Positions 34,760-44,913 of a stretch of DNA of 64,000 nucleotides are shown here, one piece after another; within the stretch, counting starts at the first letter, position 1; each line of letters starts with the position of its first letter. Source of the stretch: Paraglaciecola mesophila (GTDB taxonomy: Bacteria > Pseudomonadota > Gammaproteobacteria > Enterobacterales > Alteromonadaceae); NCBI RefSeq assembly GCF_009906955.1, contig NZ_CP047656.1:3037001-3101000 (forward strand), written 5' to 3'. Under the pieces are notes generated by a model. That model ran no database searches and had not been told where the DNA came from. It saw only the letters and a list, made by a program, of their open reading frames with translations. Both the position numbers and the translations under genes were made by a program.

Positions 34760-36655
34760 ATGGCATATGATTTTGGTACCAATACGTTGGGGATCAGTAA
34801 CCCATTTAAACCCGAAGGGGCAACGAAAGCGGTCAGTGGGTTGGCGATTATTATACTTGGGGTCATCGCGTTGTTGGGCGTCGCCGAAGATTTAAAAACC
34901 GATTTGGTATTGGCTTGGATTAACGCGCTATTGGGCCTCACGCTTTTGACTTTGGGGCTTCGCCATACAGGAATTGGTTTATTTCAGTTATTTAAGTATT
35001 TTGTCGGCCGTTCTGTGCCTACTTCACTTGCATATAACCACAACCCAAGCGAAAAGCAGAATGCCCAGCGCGAACGTTCGCAAACGGCATATGACGCACA
35101 AGAATTAGAGTCTATGCTGATGGGGCGCAAAAACGCCACCTTTACTGAGCCAGAAGGCTGGATAGCGCGACTTATTCATACCTTATTACCACGGCTTATT
35201 TTTAGCCCCTACCCGATCCGTAATTTTGTACAAGCGCTAGGTAGTTTGGTGTGTGCAACAATAGTGGGTTTGATTGCATTTGGCGCAGCCTATTTCGTTT
35301 CAGTATCAGGTTTAGTGGGCAATGCGGGTGTCATTATCACTCCTATTTTATCGGTTTTATTACTGATATACCTGATAGCTCAATGGCGCAGCACCTCAAA
35401 CTCGTTAGCGGCTTCAAATATGCGAGAGCTACAGGCTAAAACCGCTGCAAGCTTGGCGAAACTGCTGGTGTTCGCGATTGTGGTGCCTATTGTTGTCGGT
35501 TTTACTTACAACCAACTTAGCGTAAATGCTGCCCAGCAAACACAACAGGTATTAGCGAGTGTTGTCGCATTTGATGCGTGGTGGAACTTGTTATTACTAA
35601 TCTTGTTAGTTTTGACTGTTATCGGTTTGTCTTGGGTGATGATCCGCGAACGTTTAGCGCTGGCCAACCCGAGTACTGAAGTCAGTGAATTTCGTGAAAA
35701 TTTACAAGAATCTGTTCATCCCAACGAGATTTTCATCAATATTGAAAACATCGTATTGGCTAATCGCCGTTATAAAGAAATTCCTAATCGTATGTATCAG
35801 GAGTTTGACCCTAAATTAGAGGAGCAGAGCCAAGGCAAGGGAAGTTTCAAGGGGAAGCTGCTCATTGAAACACAACCTGAATACAGTCAATTAACGTTTA
35901 GCGCCAAGTTTAACGCATTTCGTTTGCTGGCTACCGTGGCTGCGCAAATTATGGTCTTCGTGGGGGCTTTGTTGTTTTTCTTTACCGTGCAAGATGGCTA
36001 TCAGTTGTATCAATATATGGCCCAGCAGTTGGTGAATCTGGATGGGCTAAGTCAAACCCGCGTCGACGACATTTTGCAGGGATTTGGTTTGCAACTAAGT
36101 AGCTTTTTGGTCTTACTATTTAGTTGGCTAACCGTCTCTGCAGGAGCAACAATTTTAGCCAGAGGCACGCATTTATTTTGGTCTGAGATGCAATTTAGTA
36201 GTTTATTGATGTGGATGAAAACCGAAGGGACTTTCACTGAAAGTAAAGTCTCTACTGGGATGTCGATTCATGATTCAACGCGCTCTGAAAATGTGGTGGT
36301 GCGCAGCTCTATTACGCCTTGGATTATTACATCTCGGGTTATGACCTCTACTTTTGCGACCACAGGCACTCAAAACTTAGAAATGCCACGTTATGTGATG
36401 CAAATGGATAAGAACCCCCAAGAATTACAAGGCATTGTGGGCGAAATTACGCAGTTTTTACGTAAGCGCGAAGCTATTGCGTCGATTACCAATGAACAAG
36501 ACTTATCCAGTGCGGAAAATATCTATCGGGTCAACGAAGCAAGCCGCGCAAAGCCGGAGCGTTTGAAAGCTGAGCCAAGCGAGGTGGAAAAAGACAAGCT
36601 TGAGGAGCAAGCGGCCGGTAAGTTGCGTCAAGATGACGCTAACGAGTCAGCTTAA
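34760..36655 (+). CDS. Multi-pass membrane protein of unknown function
   Basis: A 631-residue inner-membrane protein with about eight predicted helices (near 24-43, 48-68, 160-185, 187-206, 233-253, 273-297, 392-415 and 448-470), two polar stretches (about 80-150 and 300-390) and a charged, Glu/Lys-rich C-terminal tail of about 100 residues (ERLKAEPSEVEKDKLEEQA). AAAAGGATG precedes the ATG. I do not recognise the family; there is no transporter signature, ATP-binding loop or protease motif. It stands alone between the tandem repeat and the M20 gene. Confidence 0.85.
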   Translation: MAYDFGTNTLGISNPFKPEGATKAVSGLAIIILGVIALLGVAEDLKTDLVLAWINALLGLTLLTLGLRHTGIGLFQLFKYFVGRSVPTSLAYNHNPSEKQNAQRERSQTAYDAQELESMLMGRKNATFTEPEGWIARLIHTLLPRLIFSPYPIRNFVQALGSLVCATIVGLIAFGAAYFVSVSGLVGNAGVIITPILSVLLLIYLIAQWRSTSNSLAASNMRELQAKTAASLAKLLVFAIVVPIVVGFTYNQLSVNAAQQTQQVLASVVAFDAWWNLLLLILLVLTVIGLSWVMIRERLALANPSTEVSEFRENLQESVHPNEIFINIENIVLANRRYKEIPNRMYQEFDPKLEEQSQGKGSFKGKLLIETQPEYSQLTFSAKFNAFRLLATVAAQIMVFVGALLFFFTVQDGYQLYQYMAQQLVNLDGLSQTRVDDILQGFGLQLSSFLVLLFSWLTVSAGATILARGTHLFWSEMQFSSLLMWMKTEGTFTESKVSTGMSIHDSTRSENVVVRSSITPWIITSRVMTSTFATTGTQNLEMPRYVMQMDKNPQELQGIVGEITQFLRKREAIASITNEQDLSSAENIYRVNEASRAKPERLKAEPSEVEKDKLEEQAAGKLRQDDANESA

Positions 36656-36686
36656 TATTGAAATTAGGTAAAGCCCTCGTGGCAGG

Positions 36687-38150
36687 CTAGCCTTGGGCTG
36701 CCTGCCTGACCATAGCGTAGTAAAATTGAATAGCCCTCAGGTAATCTTCAACTGATATCTGCTCGTTCACGCCATGAAAACGCTTCATAGTGTTTGGAGT
36801 CAGCTTAACCATCATAAAGCGGTATACGTTGTCTGATAGGCCGTAAAATTTGGATGCGTCTGTGCCGCCCTGCACTAAGTAAGGTGCGACTAATAAATCC
36901 TGATCTAATCTGCGTATCGTTTGTTCAATTAATTGATAACCGTAGCTTTCAGTGGAAGAAACCGGTGATGCTTCATTGGCCATAAAGGCTTCAATTTTCA
37001 CTCTTGGGTCGTCTATGGCTTTGATGATGTGTTGGGTCACGCTGTCTACAGTATCCCCTGGCAATATCCTAAAATTAACAACAGCCTCAGCTTCGGTGGG
37101 CAGAATATTCGATTTCGAACTGCCTTTGAGCATGGTAACTGCCGTGGAAGTTCGAATGCTCGCTGCAGAACTCGGGATATCGAGCATCATGCTTTCAACT
37201 ATGGGTGAGAATAACCACAAATTAGCCATAGGTAGCCGAGTAGCTAAATCGGTCGCAAACCCAATGTGTTTAAATGTGTCTTGGATGAAACGCATATCTG
37301 TCGCAAATGGTGCCGCTTCTACTTTTACAATGGCTTGAGCGAGAATACCCGCGGCGGTGTGTGCCGGCGGCTGAGATGAGTGTCCGCCTGCTGAGTTGAC
37401 GGTCAGGCGCAGATTAACAAAGCCTTTTTCGGCAATACCGATAATAGCCACGGGGGATGAAACACCGGGCAGCATATCCTGGGTGACTACCCCACCTTCG
37501 TCGAGCACAAATTCAAATTCTATCTTTTGCTTGGCTAAATGCTCGGCAATTTTGAGTGCACCATCCTTACCACCGGTTTCTTCGTCATGACCAAAGGCGA
37601 AATAAATGCCTCGCTTAGGTTGTATGCCTTTGGCTATTAACATCTCCATGGATTCCATCAAGGCGATCACGCTGATCTTGTCATCTATGGTGCCCCTACC
37701 CCAAATAGTGCCATCAACTACCTTACCGCTAAAGGGGGCTTGCTCCCACTGTCCTGCGGTTGACTCGTCCACAGGCACCACGTCCATATGGCCCATAAAT
37801 AAGGCCGGTTTTAAGCTAGAGTCACTGCCTTTGAGGTGATACAGCAAACTATATTGGTTGATGACATCAAGCGTTGCGTGTTGATGTACAAGAGGAAATT
37901 CGTCTTTTAGATACTGTTGAAACGTAATAAAGGCATCTGCGTCAAATTGAGTACGGTCGTCATAGGAAATAGTTGGAATTTTAATCGCATTTGAAAAGCG
38001 TTTAAGGACTGCTTGCTTTTCTATCAGCACGGGCTCCAGCGGTGTTTGCACTTTGTATTGGTTATCGCTAAAAAAGGTATTGGCGCGGAAAAATAAAACT
38101 CCACATAGCACCAATAGTAAAATGGCAAAACTCATTATTATTTTTTTCAT
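36687..38150 (-). CDS. M20 family metallopeptidase (carboxypeptidase S type)
   Basis: A 487-residue protein anchored by an N-terminal signal-anchor helix (about 4-22). Catalytic features: metal ligand HMDVVPV with following Asp, WGRGTIDDK, and the DEETGGKDG segment with the base and second metal ligand. The size and the long inserted dimerisation domain fit the CPS1/PM20D1-like branch, which trims N-acyl or peptide substrates in the periplasm. No clear ribosome-binding site. Divergent from the EamA exporter gene. Confidence 0.88.
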   Translation of the reverse strand: MKKIIMSFAILLLVLCGVLFFRANTFFSDNQYKVQTPLEPVLIEKQAVLKRFSNAIKIPTISYDDRTQFDADAFITFQQYLKDEFPLVHQHATLDVINQYSLLYHLKGSDSSLKPALFMGHMDVVPVDESTAGQWEQAPFSGKVVDGTIWGRGTIDDKISVIALMESMEMLIAKGIQPKRGIYFAFGHDEETGGKDGALKIAEHLAKQKIEFEFVLDEGGVVTQDMLPGVSSPVAIIGIAEKGFVNLRLTVNSAGGHSSQPPAHTAAGILAQAIVKVEAAPFATDMRFIQDTFKHIGFATDLATRLPMANLWLFSPIVESMMLDIPSSAASIRTSTAVTMLKGSSKSNILPTEAEAVVNFRILPGDTVDSVTQHIIKAIDDPRVKIEAFMANEASPVSSTESYGYQLIEQTIRRLDQDLLVAPYLVQGGTDASKFYGLSDNVYRFMMVKLTPNTMKRFHGVNEQISVEDYLRAIQFYYAMVRQAAQG

Positions 38151-38224
38151 ATTTCGCTACTTAACGTCCGTTTTGAAGATAGAATCATTGGTCAGTATAA
38201 CGCTATGTGATTCAGAGGATCTAG

Positions 38225-39121
38225 TTGTCTAACCCTGTGTTATTTTCCATTGTTTCCTTGATTTGGGGTACTACCTGGATTGCCATCACCTTTCAGTTGG
38301 GGGAGCTCGACCCTATTCTGTCTGTGGCTATACGGTTTTCGTTGGCTGCTGTTATTTTAGGTGGCTATTGCATATTTAAAGGCTTGTCGCTGCGGTTGCC
38401 TACACACCTGCATATTAAGATGGCGACAGCTGGATTATGTCTATACGGCTTGGAATATAGCTTTTTGTATTTGAGCCAGCAATATGTGATTAGCGCGCTG
38501 GTGGCTGTGATGAGTTCTGGCATGATCTACATCAATGTGGTGCTGCGTCGCGTTTTTCTGAAAAAGCCTATTCGTTTAGAGGTGGTCTTGGGCGGAGCAT
38601 TTGGTATGTTGGGAATGGGACTTATATTTTATCCTGAGTTTTCCCACGTTCAGGCAGATACGGTCCTGGCTTTTGGCATCGCGCTGGCATTGGCCTCTTT
38701 CCTATTTGCGGGGGTTGGCAATGTCATTTCAGAGCGGATACTTGATTACGGTACGCCGGTGATTCAAATGAATTTCTGGGCGATGAGTTACGGCGCACTA
38801 GGCATTTTCAGTTTTGCTATTATGACGGATGTTGAGTGGATACTCCCTACCCGCTGGCAATTCTACTTAGCCCTAATCTATCTCACTGTTTTCGGCTCAG
38901 TTATCGCTTTTGGCGCATATATGAAGCTTATTCGGCAAATGGGTTCAGATAAAACCACTTACGTCGCTTTGGTTTACCCTATTGTCGCATTGTGCGCCTC
39001 TACCCTTTTTGAGGGGTATCAATGGTACCTAGCATCTGTACTGGGTGTATTGCTGGTCATTATTGGTAACGCAATCGCCATGGGTAAATTGTCTTTAAAG
39101 TATTTGGGGAACAGCGCGTAA
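38225..39121 (+). CDS. EamA/DMT family transporter
   Basis: A 298-residue, 10-helix drug/metabolite transporter with the two EamA repeats (about 1-135 and 145-290). Seen: LIWGTTWIAI at the start, FSLAAVILGGYC, and the second-repeat VYPIVALCASTLFEG. The start is a TTG with AGAGGA 6 bases upstream, which I prefer. Likely an exporter of an amino acid or metabolite; substrate unknown. Divergent from the M20 peptidase gene. Confidence 0.87.
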   Translation: MSNPVLFSIVSLIWGTTWIAITFQLGELDPILSVAIRFSLAAVILGGYCIFKGLSLRLPTHLHIKMATAGLCLYGLEYSFLYLSQQYVISALVAVMSSGMIYINVVLRRVFLKKPIRLEVVLGGAFGMLGMGLIFYPEFSHVQADTVLAFGIALALASFLFAGVGNVISERILDYGTPVIQMNFWAMSYGALGIFSFAIMTDVEWILPTRWQFYLALIYLTVFGSVIAFGAYMKLIRQMGSDKTTYVALVYPIVALCASTLFEGYQWYLASVLGVLLVIIGNAIAMGKLSLKYLGNSA

Positions 39122-39276
39122 TGACTATTTTTGTATCCAATTAAGATCTGTCGCACTTTTAATATGCAGTGTGTTCTTAGGCTTTCTGAGCTTTATTTTA
39201 GTCAGAGTAGATAAAGAGTTCATGTCATACTTCACTCAATGGTAGAATTAGCATTTAGTCTAATAAAGGAATTCTC

Positions 39277-40509
39277 ATGGCCAACGCCCCTTTTACCAAT
39301 GATGCCAAGGTTAAACCCGCTCTAGGGTTAGCCGAATTTGTGGCTCTGATGGCGTTGATGACTTCTTTAGTGGCGCTAAGTATTGATGCTATGTTGCCAG
39401 CGTTGAATCAAATTGCGTTAGATTTGCAGATCACTGATCCGCAAGACACGCATTTGATTGTGTCACTGTTCTTCATTGGGATGGCGTTCGGGCAGCTGTA
39501 TTTTGGCCCAGTATCTGATGCGAAAGGACGCCGATTCACTATTATTACCGGTTTAATTATTTTTGGCTTAGGCACCATTGTGTGTATGTTTGCGGAATCT
39601 TTGACTGTGTTACTGATTGGTCGAGTTATTCAAGCCTTTGGGGTATCAGGGCCTCGAATCGCAGCTTTAGCGGTCATACGTGATCAGTACAAAGGTGAGG
39701 CCATGGCGCGGGTGATGTCCTTTATTATGATGGTGTTTATTCTGGTGCCTATGTTGGCGCCTAGCTTTGGTCAGGCTGTTTTATTTTGGTTTTCTTGGCA
39801 GCATATATTTTCATCATTCTTGGTGATCGGTTTTCTTACCGGTATTTGGTACTTTACCCGACAGCCAGAAACTTTACCTAAAGATAAGCGTATTCCCTTT
39901 AGCTGGAAGCAACTTTCTATTTCTAGCCGCTATATCTTAAGTAACAAAATGGTGATGTTTTACACCTTGGCCATGGGCTTTGTTTTTGGCAGCTTTTTGG
40001 CTTACATCAGCGCGTCGCAAACGGTGTTTCAGGTAATATACGATACGGGGGAGTTGTTTCCTTTGTATTTTGCGTTATTGGCATTCTCGATTGGTTTTGC
40101 TTCGTTTATAAACGGAACGCTTGTGATGCGCTTGGGAATGCGCAAGCTTTGCACTTGGGCTATCTTCGGCTGGTTGGGCTTTACGACGATACTGCTGATG
40201 ATGTGTTTGGTATACGATGGGCTCCCTCCCCTTAATGCATTAGTAAGTATTCTATTCGCTGCCTTTTTCTGTATAGGCATTTTGTTTGGAAATCTTAATT
40301 CTATGGCTATGCAGCCACTGGGAGACACCGCTGGGCTTGGCGCGGCTATCATTGGCTCTTTGAGCAGTATGGTCTCGGTTCCGGTCGCTGTGTTTGTGGG
40401 TAGTTTTATTGATGAAGTTATGACACCTATTGCCATCGGGTTTGTAGGTTTTGGTATTATCACCTTTCTATTCTTTTGGTTTGCAGAGCGAACGATCACA
40501 AAAGTCTAA
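39277..40509 (+). CDS. Bcr/CflA family MFS efflux transporter
   Basis: A 410-residue, 12-helix major facilitator of the Bcr/CflA drug-efflux group. Seen: SIDAMLPALNQIA in helix 1, the motif GPVSDAKGRR, and RVIQAFGVSGPRIAALAVIRD on helix 4, characteristic of this branch. AAAGGAATT precedes the ATG. Probable proton-driven exporter of a drug or metabolite. Monocistronic. Confidence 0.88.
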   Translation: MANAPFTNDAKVKPALGLAEFVALMALMTSLVALSIDAMLPALNQIALDLQITDPQDTHLIVSLFFIGMAFGQLYFGPVSDAKGRRFTIITGLIIFGLGTIVCMFAESLTVLLIGRVIQAFGVSGPRIAALAVIRDQYKGEAMARVMSFIMMVFILVPMLAPSFGQAVLFWFSWQHIFSSFLVIGFLTGIWYFTRQPETLPKDKRIPFSWKQLSISSRYILSNKMVMFYTLAMGFVFGSFLAYISASQTVFQVIYDTGELFPLYFALLAFSIGFASFINGTLVMRLGMRKLCTWAIFGWLGFTTILLMMCLVYDGLPPLNALVSILFAAFFCIGILFGNLNSMAMQPLGDTAGLGAAIIGSLSSMVSVPVAVFVGSFIDEVMTPIAIGFVGFGIITFLFFWFAERTITKV

Positions 40510-40678
40510 TTTACATTCCACACTCAAATGAGCAGGGGGCAATCTTGGAACACTTCCTGCTTTCATTCACTCATTCATTTATGGTTCAGCTATTGATTGG
40601 ATAATCCACATTATAAATTTTGCCTTGCGAAATCTGGTTCGCAAAGTTAGGTCAAAGTCGTTTTATAGGGAGTCTCAG

Positions 40679-41326
40679 ATGTACAAGAAACTGATTGTTG
40701 GTGTAGCGTTATCGGGGTTAGTACTGAGTGGTTGCGCATCGAATTCTATGGGCAATGCTTCGAATACTCAAAAGGGCGCTGGTATTGGGGCAATCGTCGG
40801 CGCGCTCATTGGTAAAGGTACGGGTGACAATGACAAGAGCCGCTACGTATGGGGCGCTGCAGTTGGCGCATTAGCGGGCTCTGCCATTGGTAATTACATG
40901 GACAGGCAAGAAGAAGAGTTTCGTGAAGAGTTAGCTGATAGTGGCGTTGAAGTGTATCGAGAAGGGGATGTTTTACGCTTATACATGCCTGGCAGCATTA
41001 CGTTTAGTTCAGGCAACGCTTCGGTTGATAGTAGCTTTTTTCCGGTGCTAAAAGACGTGGCTTTGGTGATCAACAAGTATGAAAAAACTACATTAATGGT
41101 AGAAGGACATACAGACAATACGGGCGCAGATGATATGAATCAGCGTTTATCAGAAGCCAGAGCAAATAGTGTGAAAAATTATTTAGTACAAAATGGCGTT
41201 GATAACAGACGGGTTTCTACATTAGGTATGGGGGAGTACACGCCGATAGCTGATAATACCACCCAAGCTGGTCGTCAGAAAAATCGCAGAGTTGAGCTGA
41301 AAATTATTCCAATGAGTAAGAATTAA
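40679..41326 (+). CDS. OmpA family lipoprotein with glycine-zipper (YiaD-like)
   Basis: A 215-residue lipoprotein: signal peptide with lipobox LSGC, a glycine-zipper region (about 30-75; GAGIGAIVGALIGKG, GAAVGALAGSAIG), and a C-terminal OmpA peptidoglycan-binding domain (about 95-210; VEGHTDNTG, NQRLSEARA, RRVELKI). AGGGAGT precedes the ATG at 40679; the frame back to 40625 is not signal-like. It should tether the outer membrane to peptidoglycan. Monocistronic. Confidence 0.92.
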   Translation: MYKKLIVGVALSGLVLSGCASNSMGNASNTQKGAGIGAIVGALIGKGTGDNDKSRYVWGAAVGALAGSAIGNYMDRQEEEFREELADSGVEVYREGDVLRLYMPGSITFSSGNASVDSSFFPVLKDVALVINKYEKTTLMVEGHTDNTGADDMNQRLSEARANSVKNYLVQNGVDNRRVSTLGMGEYTPIADNTTQAGRQKNRRVELKIIPMSKN

Positions 41327-41451
41327 AATAGGCAATATAATGATGGGGTGCGATGCAACGTGCCTCATTGTTATCCTTAACAATGAAAGCATGACGTCGT
41401 TAATACGTTTTAAGTAGGGGTAAAGCGGGTTGGATTTTAAAGATAGGAAAA

Positions 41452-41784
41452 TTATTTAACTAAACGAATAGCAGGACGCTGTACTTTAGCCGGTTCTATC
41501 TCAATCACTTTTGAACTGCGAACACCGTTTTTCATACGGTCATAAGACACATACTTCATGTCGAGAGATTCGCAAAACTTATAAATGGTTAGGAAGTCAC
41601 TTTTAGAAAGTTCTTCATTGTCTTTGGTTAGCTGTGTATCAATGTACATTTGCTCACCGTTTGCCGTTAACATCGCTACCGCTGAATAAGGGTCGCCATG
41701 ATTGGCCACTTTCAACGCTCTAACCATTTTCACTTCAAATACCCAGTCGCCCATTTTAGTCATTCTAGTGATTCTTTCGCTCAT
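41452..41784 (-). CDS. Hypothetical protein, 110 residues
   Basis: A 110-residue cytosolic protein without signal or membrane segment; sheet-rich, with several MKMV/K-type charged strands and a basic end (AKVQRPAIRLVK). CAGGAAATCC precedes the ATG. I do not recognise the family. It stands alone; the 640-base gap upstream (41785-42431) holds the third MITE copy, the ilvC terminator and otherwise AT-rich sequence in which I see no gene. Confidence 0.65.
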   Translation of the reverse strand: MSERITRMTKMGDWVFEVKMVRALKVANHGDPYSAVAMLTANGEQMYIDTQLTKDNEELSKSDFLTIYKFCESLDMKYVSYDRMKNGVRSSKVIEIEPAKVQRPAIRLVK

Positions 41785-42224
41785 TGGATTTCCTGTTGTG
41801 TTGGTGGGTACATGTTTTGGGGTTCGGGATCATCCTTAAAGCAATACGCAGGCCACTTTTTCGATCGCGCTATATAAGGGATGTCAGCGTGGCTCAGATC
41901 TTTGGTGTTTCTTTTTGGGTACATCAAGGGTGATAGTAGATCAAAATGTTAAGGAATTGTGGTTATTTTTCATTAACTTAATAACATCCCTTGATTTGTA
42001 TGGAAAAATTTATAATTTTTCATGTATGCAATTGGATACATTGTATTCAATTTTACTTTTACATTGGACATGGTTTGAGACAAATTGACGTTTAAACTTG
42101 ATTAATTCTATTTTTTAAAAAAGATAAAATGGTAATTAAATTAGTCATTTATAAGCAACTGATCGTTATTTTACTCGCTATTCTTCCCGAGTCATTATGT
42201 GTCCCAATAAACCAAATGCGGCCA

Positions 42225-42292
42225 ATACCAACTCCTTGTGCAAAACCCGCAGGATGAATTCTGAGAGGGCAATTGTTTAATGGAATTGGTAT
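42225..42292. repeat. Short copy of the MITE-like repeat, internally deleted and inverted
   Basis: ATACCAACTCC at the left and GGAATTGGTAT at the right are its terminal inverted repeats. The segment GCAAAACCCGCAGGATGAATT and the following CTGAGAGGGCAATTGTTTA are the reverse complement of the left part of the 5995-6259 element. About 200 bases of the full element are missing. Confidence 0.78.
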
Positions 42293-42340
42293 AAATCGCA
42301 AAGCTTAAACAATTCGAGTGAACAGTCGTATTTTGCGCAT

Positions 42341-42367
42341 AAAAAAGCCCAGCCAAATTGGCTGGGC
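42341..42367 (-). terminator. Rho-independent terminator of ilvC
   Basis: GCCCAGCCAA and TTGGCTGGGC form a 10-bp stem with a one-base loop; on the minus strand it is followed by a T run. It lies 65 bases after the ilvC stop. Confidence 0.85.
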
Positions 42368-42431
42368 AAAGAGGGCTTTTTACAGCACCTAACGACAGAA
42401 ATCGTTCAATTTACTATTCGTTTATGAAGGG

Positions 42432-43916
42432 TTATACCGCTTCAACTATGGCTTTCATGTCGGTCATGTAGCCACGTAATGTATCACCTACGCTTTCAAC
42501 ACCGTGCTCACGAATCGCTTTGTTAACCGCGACTAGCGTTTTATTATCAACACTGTTGCTTGTTGCTGCGAAAGGCTTACCAATTAACTCAGTGCCTATG
42601 CCTGGCATTAATTTATCAGCCAATAATGGAATGGCCGCGTTAGCAAATAGGTAGTTTCCGTATTCTGCTGTGTCAGAGATCACCACGTTCATTTCGTACA
42701 AACGCTTACGTGCGATAGTGTTAGAAATAAGCGGTGTTTCGTGCAATGACTCGTAGTAAGCAGACTCAGGTAAAATGCCAGCTTCAACCATAACGTCAAA
42801 TGCTAATTCAACACCTGCCTTGATCATGGCTACGATGAAGACGCCGTTGTCAAAGAACTCTTGCTCATCAATTTTACCGTTATACTCTGGCGCATTTTCA
42901 AAACCAGTTTTTCCGGTTTCTTCACGCCATTTCAACAAGTTAGCATCTCCATTGGCCCAATCTTCCATCATAGTGCGAGAGAACTCACCACTGATAATGT
43001 CGTCTTGATGTTTGCCAAACAAAGGTTTTAACATCTCTTTAAGCTGTTCAGATAAATCAAAGGCTTTGATTTTTGCTGGGTTTGATAGGCGGTCCATCAT
43101 GTTGGTCACGCCACCAATTTTAAGGGCTTCAGTGATGGCTTCTAAGCCGAACTGAATCAAAGCACCTGCGTAAGCTGGGTCAATACCATCGGCAACCATT
43201 TTCTCATAACCAAGCACAGCAGCAGCTTGCTGCATGCCACAAAGAATGGTTTGCTCACCCATTAAGTCAGATTTAACTTCTGCTACAAATGAAGACTCAA
43301 GAACACCAGCGCGGTCGCCACCGGTTGCACTTGCGAGTGCTTTAGCAATATCCCAACCTTGCTGTTGAGGGTCGTTCTCAGGGTGCACAGCAATCAATGT
43401 AGGTACACCGAATCCACGCTTATACTCTTCGCGTACTTCAGTACCAGGGCACTTAGGAGCGCACATCACAACTGTGATGTCTGAACGAATTTGTTGACCT
43501 TCTTCAACGATATTAAACCCGTGAGAGTAGCCAAGAGATGCGCCTTCTTTCATTAAGGGCATAATGGCTTCAACTACGCTTGAATGTTGTTTATCAGGCG
43601 TTAAGTTATAAACTAAATCAGCACTAGGAATGAGTTCTTTGTAAGTGCCTACTGTGAAACCATTCCCGCTTGCACGTTGGAATGAATCACGTTTTTCATC
43701 GATAGCGGCCTGACGAAGCGCATAAGCAACGTCCAAACCTGAATCTCGCATATTAAGGCCTTGGTTTAAGCCTTGAGCGCCACAACCTACGATGACTATT
43801 TTTTTGCCTTTAAGGAAATTACAGCCTTCTGAAAATTCGCTGCGTTGCATGAATCGGCAACGACCAATTTGGTCTAGTTGCTGACGTAAAGATAATGTAT
43901 TGAAATAATTTGCCAT
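42432..43916 (-). CDS. ilvC: Ketol-acid reductoisomerase, class II
   Basis: A 494-residue enzyme of valine and isoleucine synthesis that isomerises and reduces acetolactate or acetohydroxybutyrate with NADPH. Seen: [20 protein letters not shown] at the start as in E. coli, NADPH loop [36 protein letters not shown], and two C-terminal helical domains. The long form (class II) fits the length. The start at 43916 has AGGAT upstream; the frame to 44165 is antisense to ilvY and rejected. Divergent from its activator gene. Confidence 0.97.
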   Translation of the reverse strand: MANYFNTLSLRQQLDQIGRCRFMQRSEFSEGCNFLKGKKIVIVGCGAQGLNQGLNMRDSGLDVAYALRQAAIDEKRDSFQRASGNGFTVGTYKELIPSADLVYNLTPDKQHSSVVEAIMPLMKEGASLGYSHGFNIVEEGQQIRSDITVVMCAPKCPGTEVREEYKRGFGVPTLIAVHPENDPQQQGWDIAKALASATGGDRAGVLESSFVAEVKSDLMGEQTILCGMQQAAAVLGYEKMVADGIDPAYAGALIQFGLEAITEALKIGGVTNMMDRLSNPAKIKAFDLSEQLKEMLKPLFGKHQDDIISGEFSRTMMEDWANGDANLLKWREETGKTGFENAPEYNGKIDEQEFFDNGVFIVAMIKAGVELAFDVMVEAGILPESAYYESLHETPLISNTIARKRLYEMNVVISDTAEYGNYLFANAAIPLLADKLMPGIGTELIGKPFAATSNSVDNKTLVAVNKAIREHGVESVGDTLRGYMTDMKAIVEAV

Positions 43917-44007
43917 TGATATAAATCCTAGTAAGTGCAACAAGTCAGTGACGATCTCGTGTGATTGAGAGAATAGAGTATTTCTTCTGTTGATTAAAAT
44001 GATATAT

Positions 44008-44035
44008 TTGCAATTTTGTATTTCATATTTTGCAA
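44008..44035. promoter_or_regulatory. Candidate IlvY operator
   Basis: Two TTGCAA hexamers (44008-44013 and 44030-44035) are spaced 22 bases apart, two helical turns, in the ilvC-ilvY gap. This is the place where IlvY binds in E. coli. The assignment rests on position and repeat, not on a known matrix. Confidence 0.5.
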
Positions 44036-44058
44036 TAATGCTTTGGCAAGGGGGGAAG

Positions 44059-44913
44059 ATGGATATTCGTAGCTTGGAATTGTTCCAACATTTGGCCAGT
44101 AGTTTACACTTCAGCAAAACCGCTGAAGCCTTATTCGTCAGCCCTTCGACCCTAAGCCGCGTCATTCAGCGTCTAGAAGAAGACTGTGGAACGCCTTTGT
44201 TTGTAAGGGATAATCGTAAAGTCAAATTGACTGCTGCTGGGGCAAAGCTATTGCGTTTTTCTCAGCAAACCTTGTCTGAATGGAAAAAAGTAAAATGGGA
44301 GCTGCAACAAGATCATGAGCAGATACAAGGGGAATTGAGTTTGTATTGTTCAGTGACCGCTAGTCAAAGCCACCTGCCCCAACTACTCGATAGCTTTCGC
44401 CATCAATACCCGCAGGTAGAAATTAAACTGAATACGGGTGACCCTGCGCTTTCTGCTAGCAAGGTGATGAAGCAGGAAGTGGATGCGGCGATAGCCATTC
44501 ATACCCCTGACTTTCCCTCAGATTTGACGTTTTTACCCCTTGGTGAGGTACCGCTGCTGCTTATTGCACCGAAAGAAACTCAACTAACACGATTAAGCCA
44601 AGTGGATTGGCGGGAGCATTCAGTTATTCTTCCTGATTCAGGACCATCGAAACGGATAGTGCATCACTGGTTTGCTGAGCAGGGTATTCGCCCGCGTGTT
44701 TATGCCACGGTTGCGGGTAACGAAGCAATCGTAAGTATGGTGGCATTGGGCTGTGGCCTGGGCATAGTGCCGGAAATTGTGCTGGATAATTCGACAATCA
44801 GTCAACGAGTCAATCGTATTCGCCTAGATGATATCGAGCCCTATCAAATTGGACTTTGTTGTATTAGCAAACGGCAAAGGGAGCCTGCTATTCAAGCGCT
44901 ATTTAACTGTTAG
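44059..44913 (+). CDS. ilvY: LysR family activator of ilvC
   Basis: A 284-residue LysR protein with helix-turn-helix (about 1-60; [33 protein letters not shown]) and an effector domain. The position divergent from ilvC and the N-terminus closely matching IlvY support the name; E. coli IlvY activates ilvC on acetolactate. The ATG at 44059 has GGGGGGAAG upstream. Its end overlaps the PepSY gene by 11 bases, convergent. Confidence 0.9.
   Translation: MDIRSLELFQHLASSLHFSKTAEALFVSPSTLSRVIQRLEEDCGTPLFVRDNRKVKLTAAGAKLLRFSQQTLSEWKKVKWELQQDHEQIQGELSLYCSVTASQSHLPQLLDSFRHQYPQVEIKLNTGDPALSASKVMKQEVDAAIAIHTPDFPSDLTFLPLGEVPLLLIAPKETQLTRLSQVDWREHSVILPDSGPSKRIVHHWFAEQGIRPRVYATVAGNEAIVSMVALGCGLGIVPEIVLDNSTISQRVNRIRLDDIEPYQIGLCCISKRQREPAIQALFNC

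Noticed and set aside
40029..40499. 156-codon frame antisense to the Bcr/CflA gene
   Set aside because: Shadow of a clear MFS gene.
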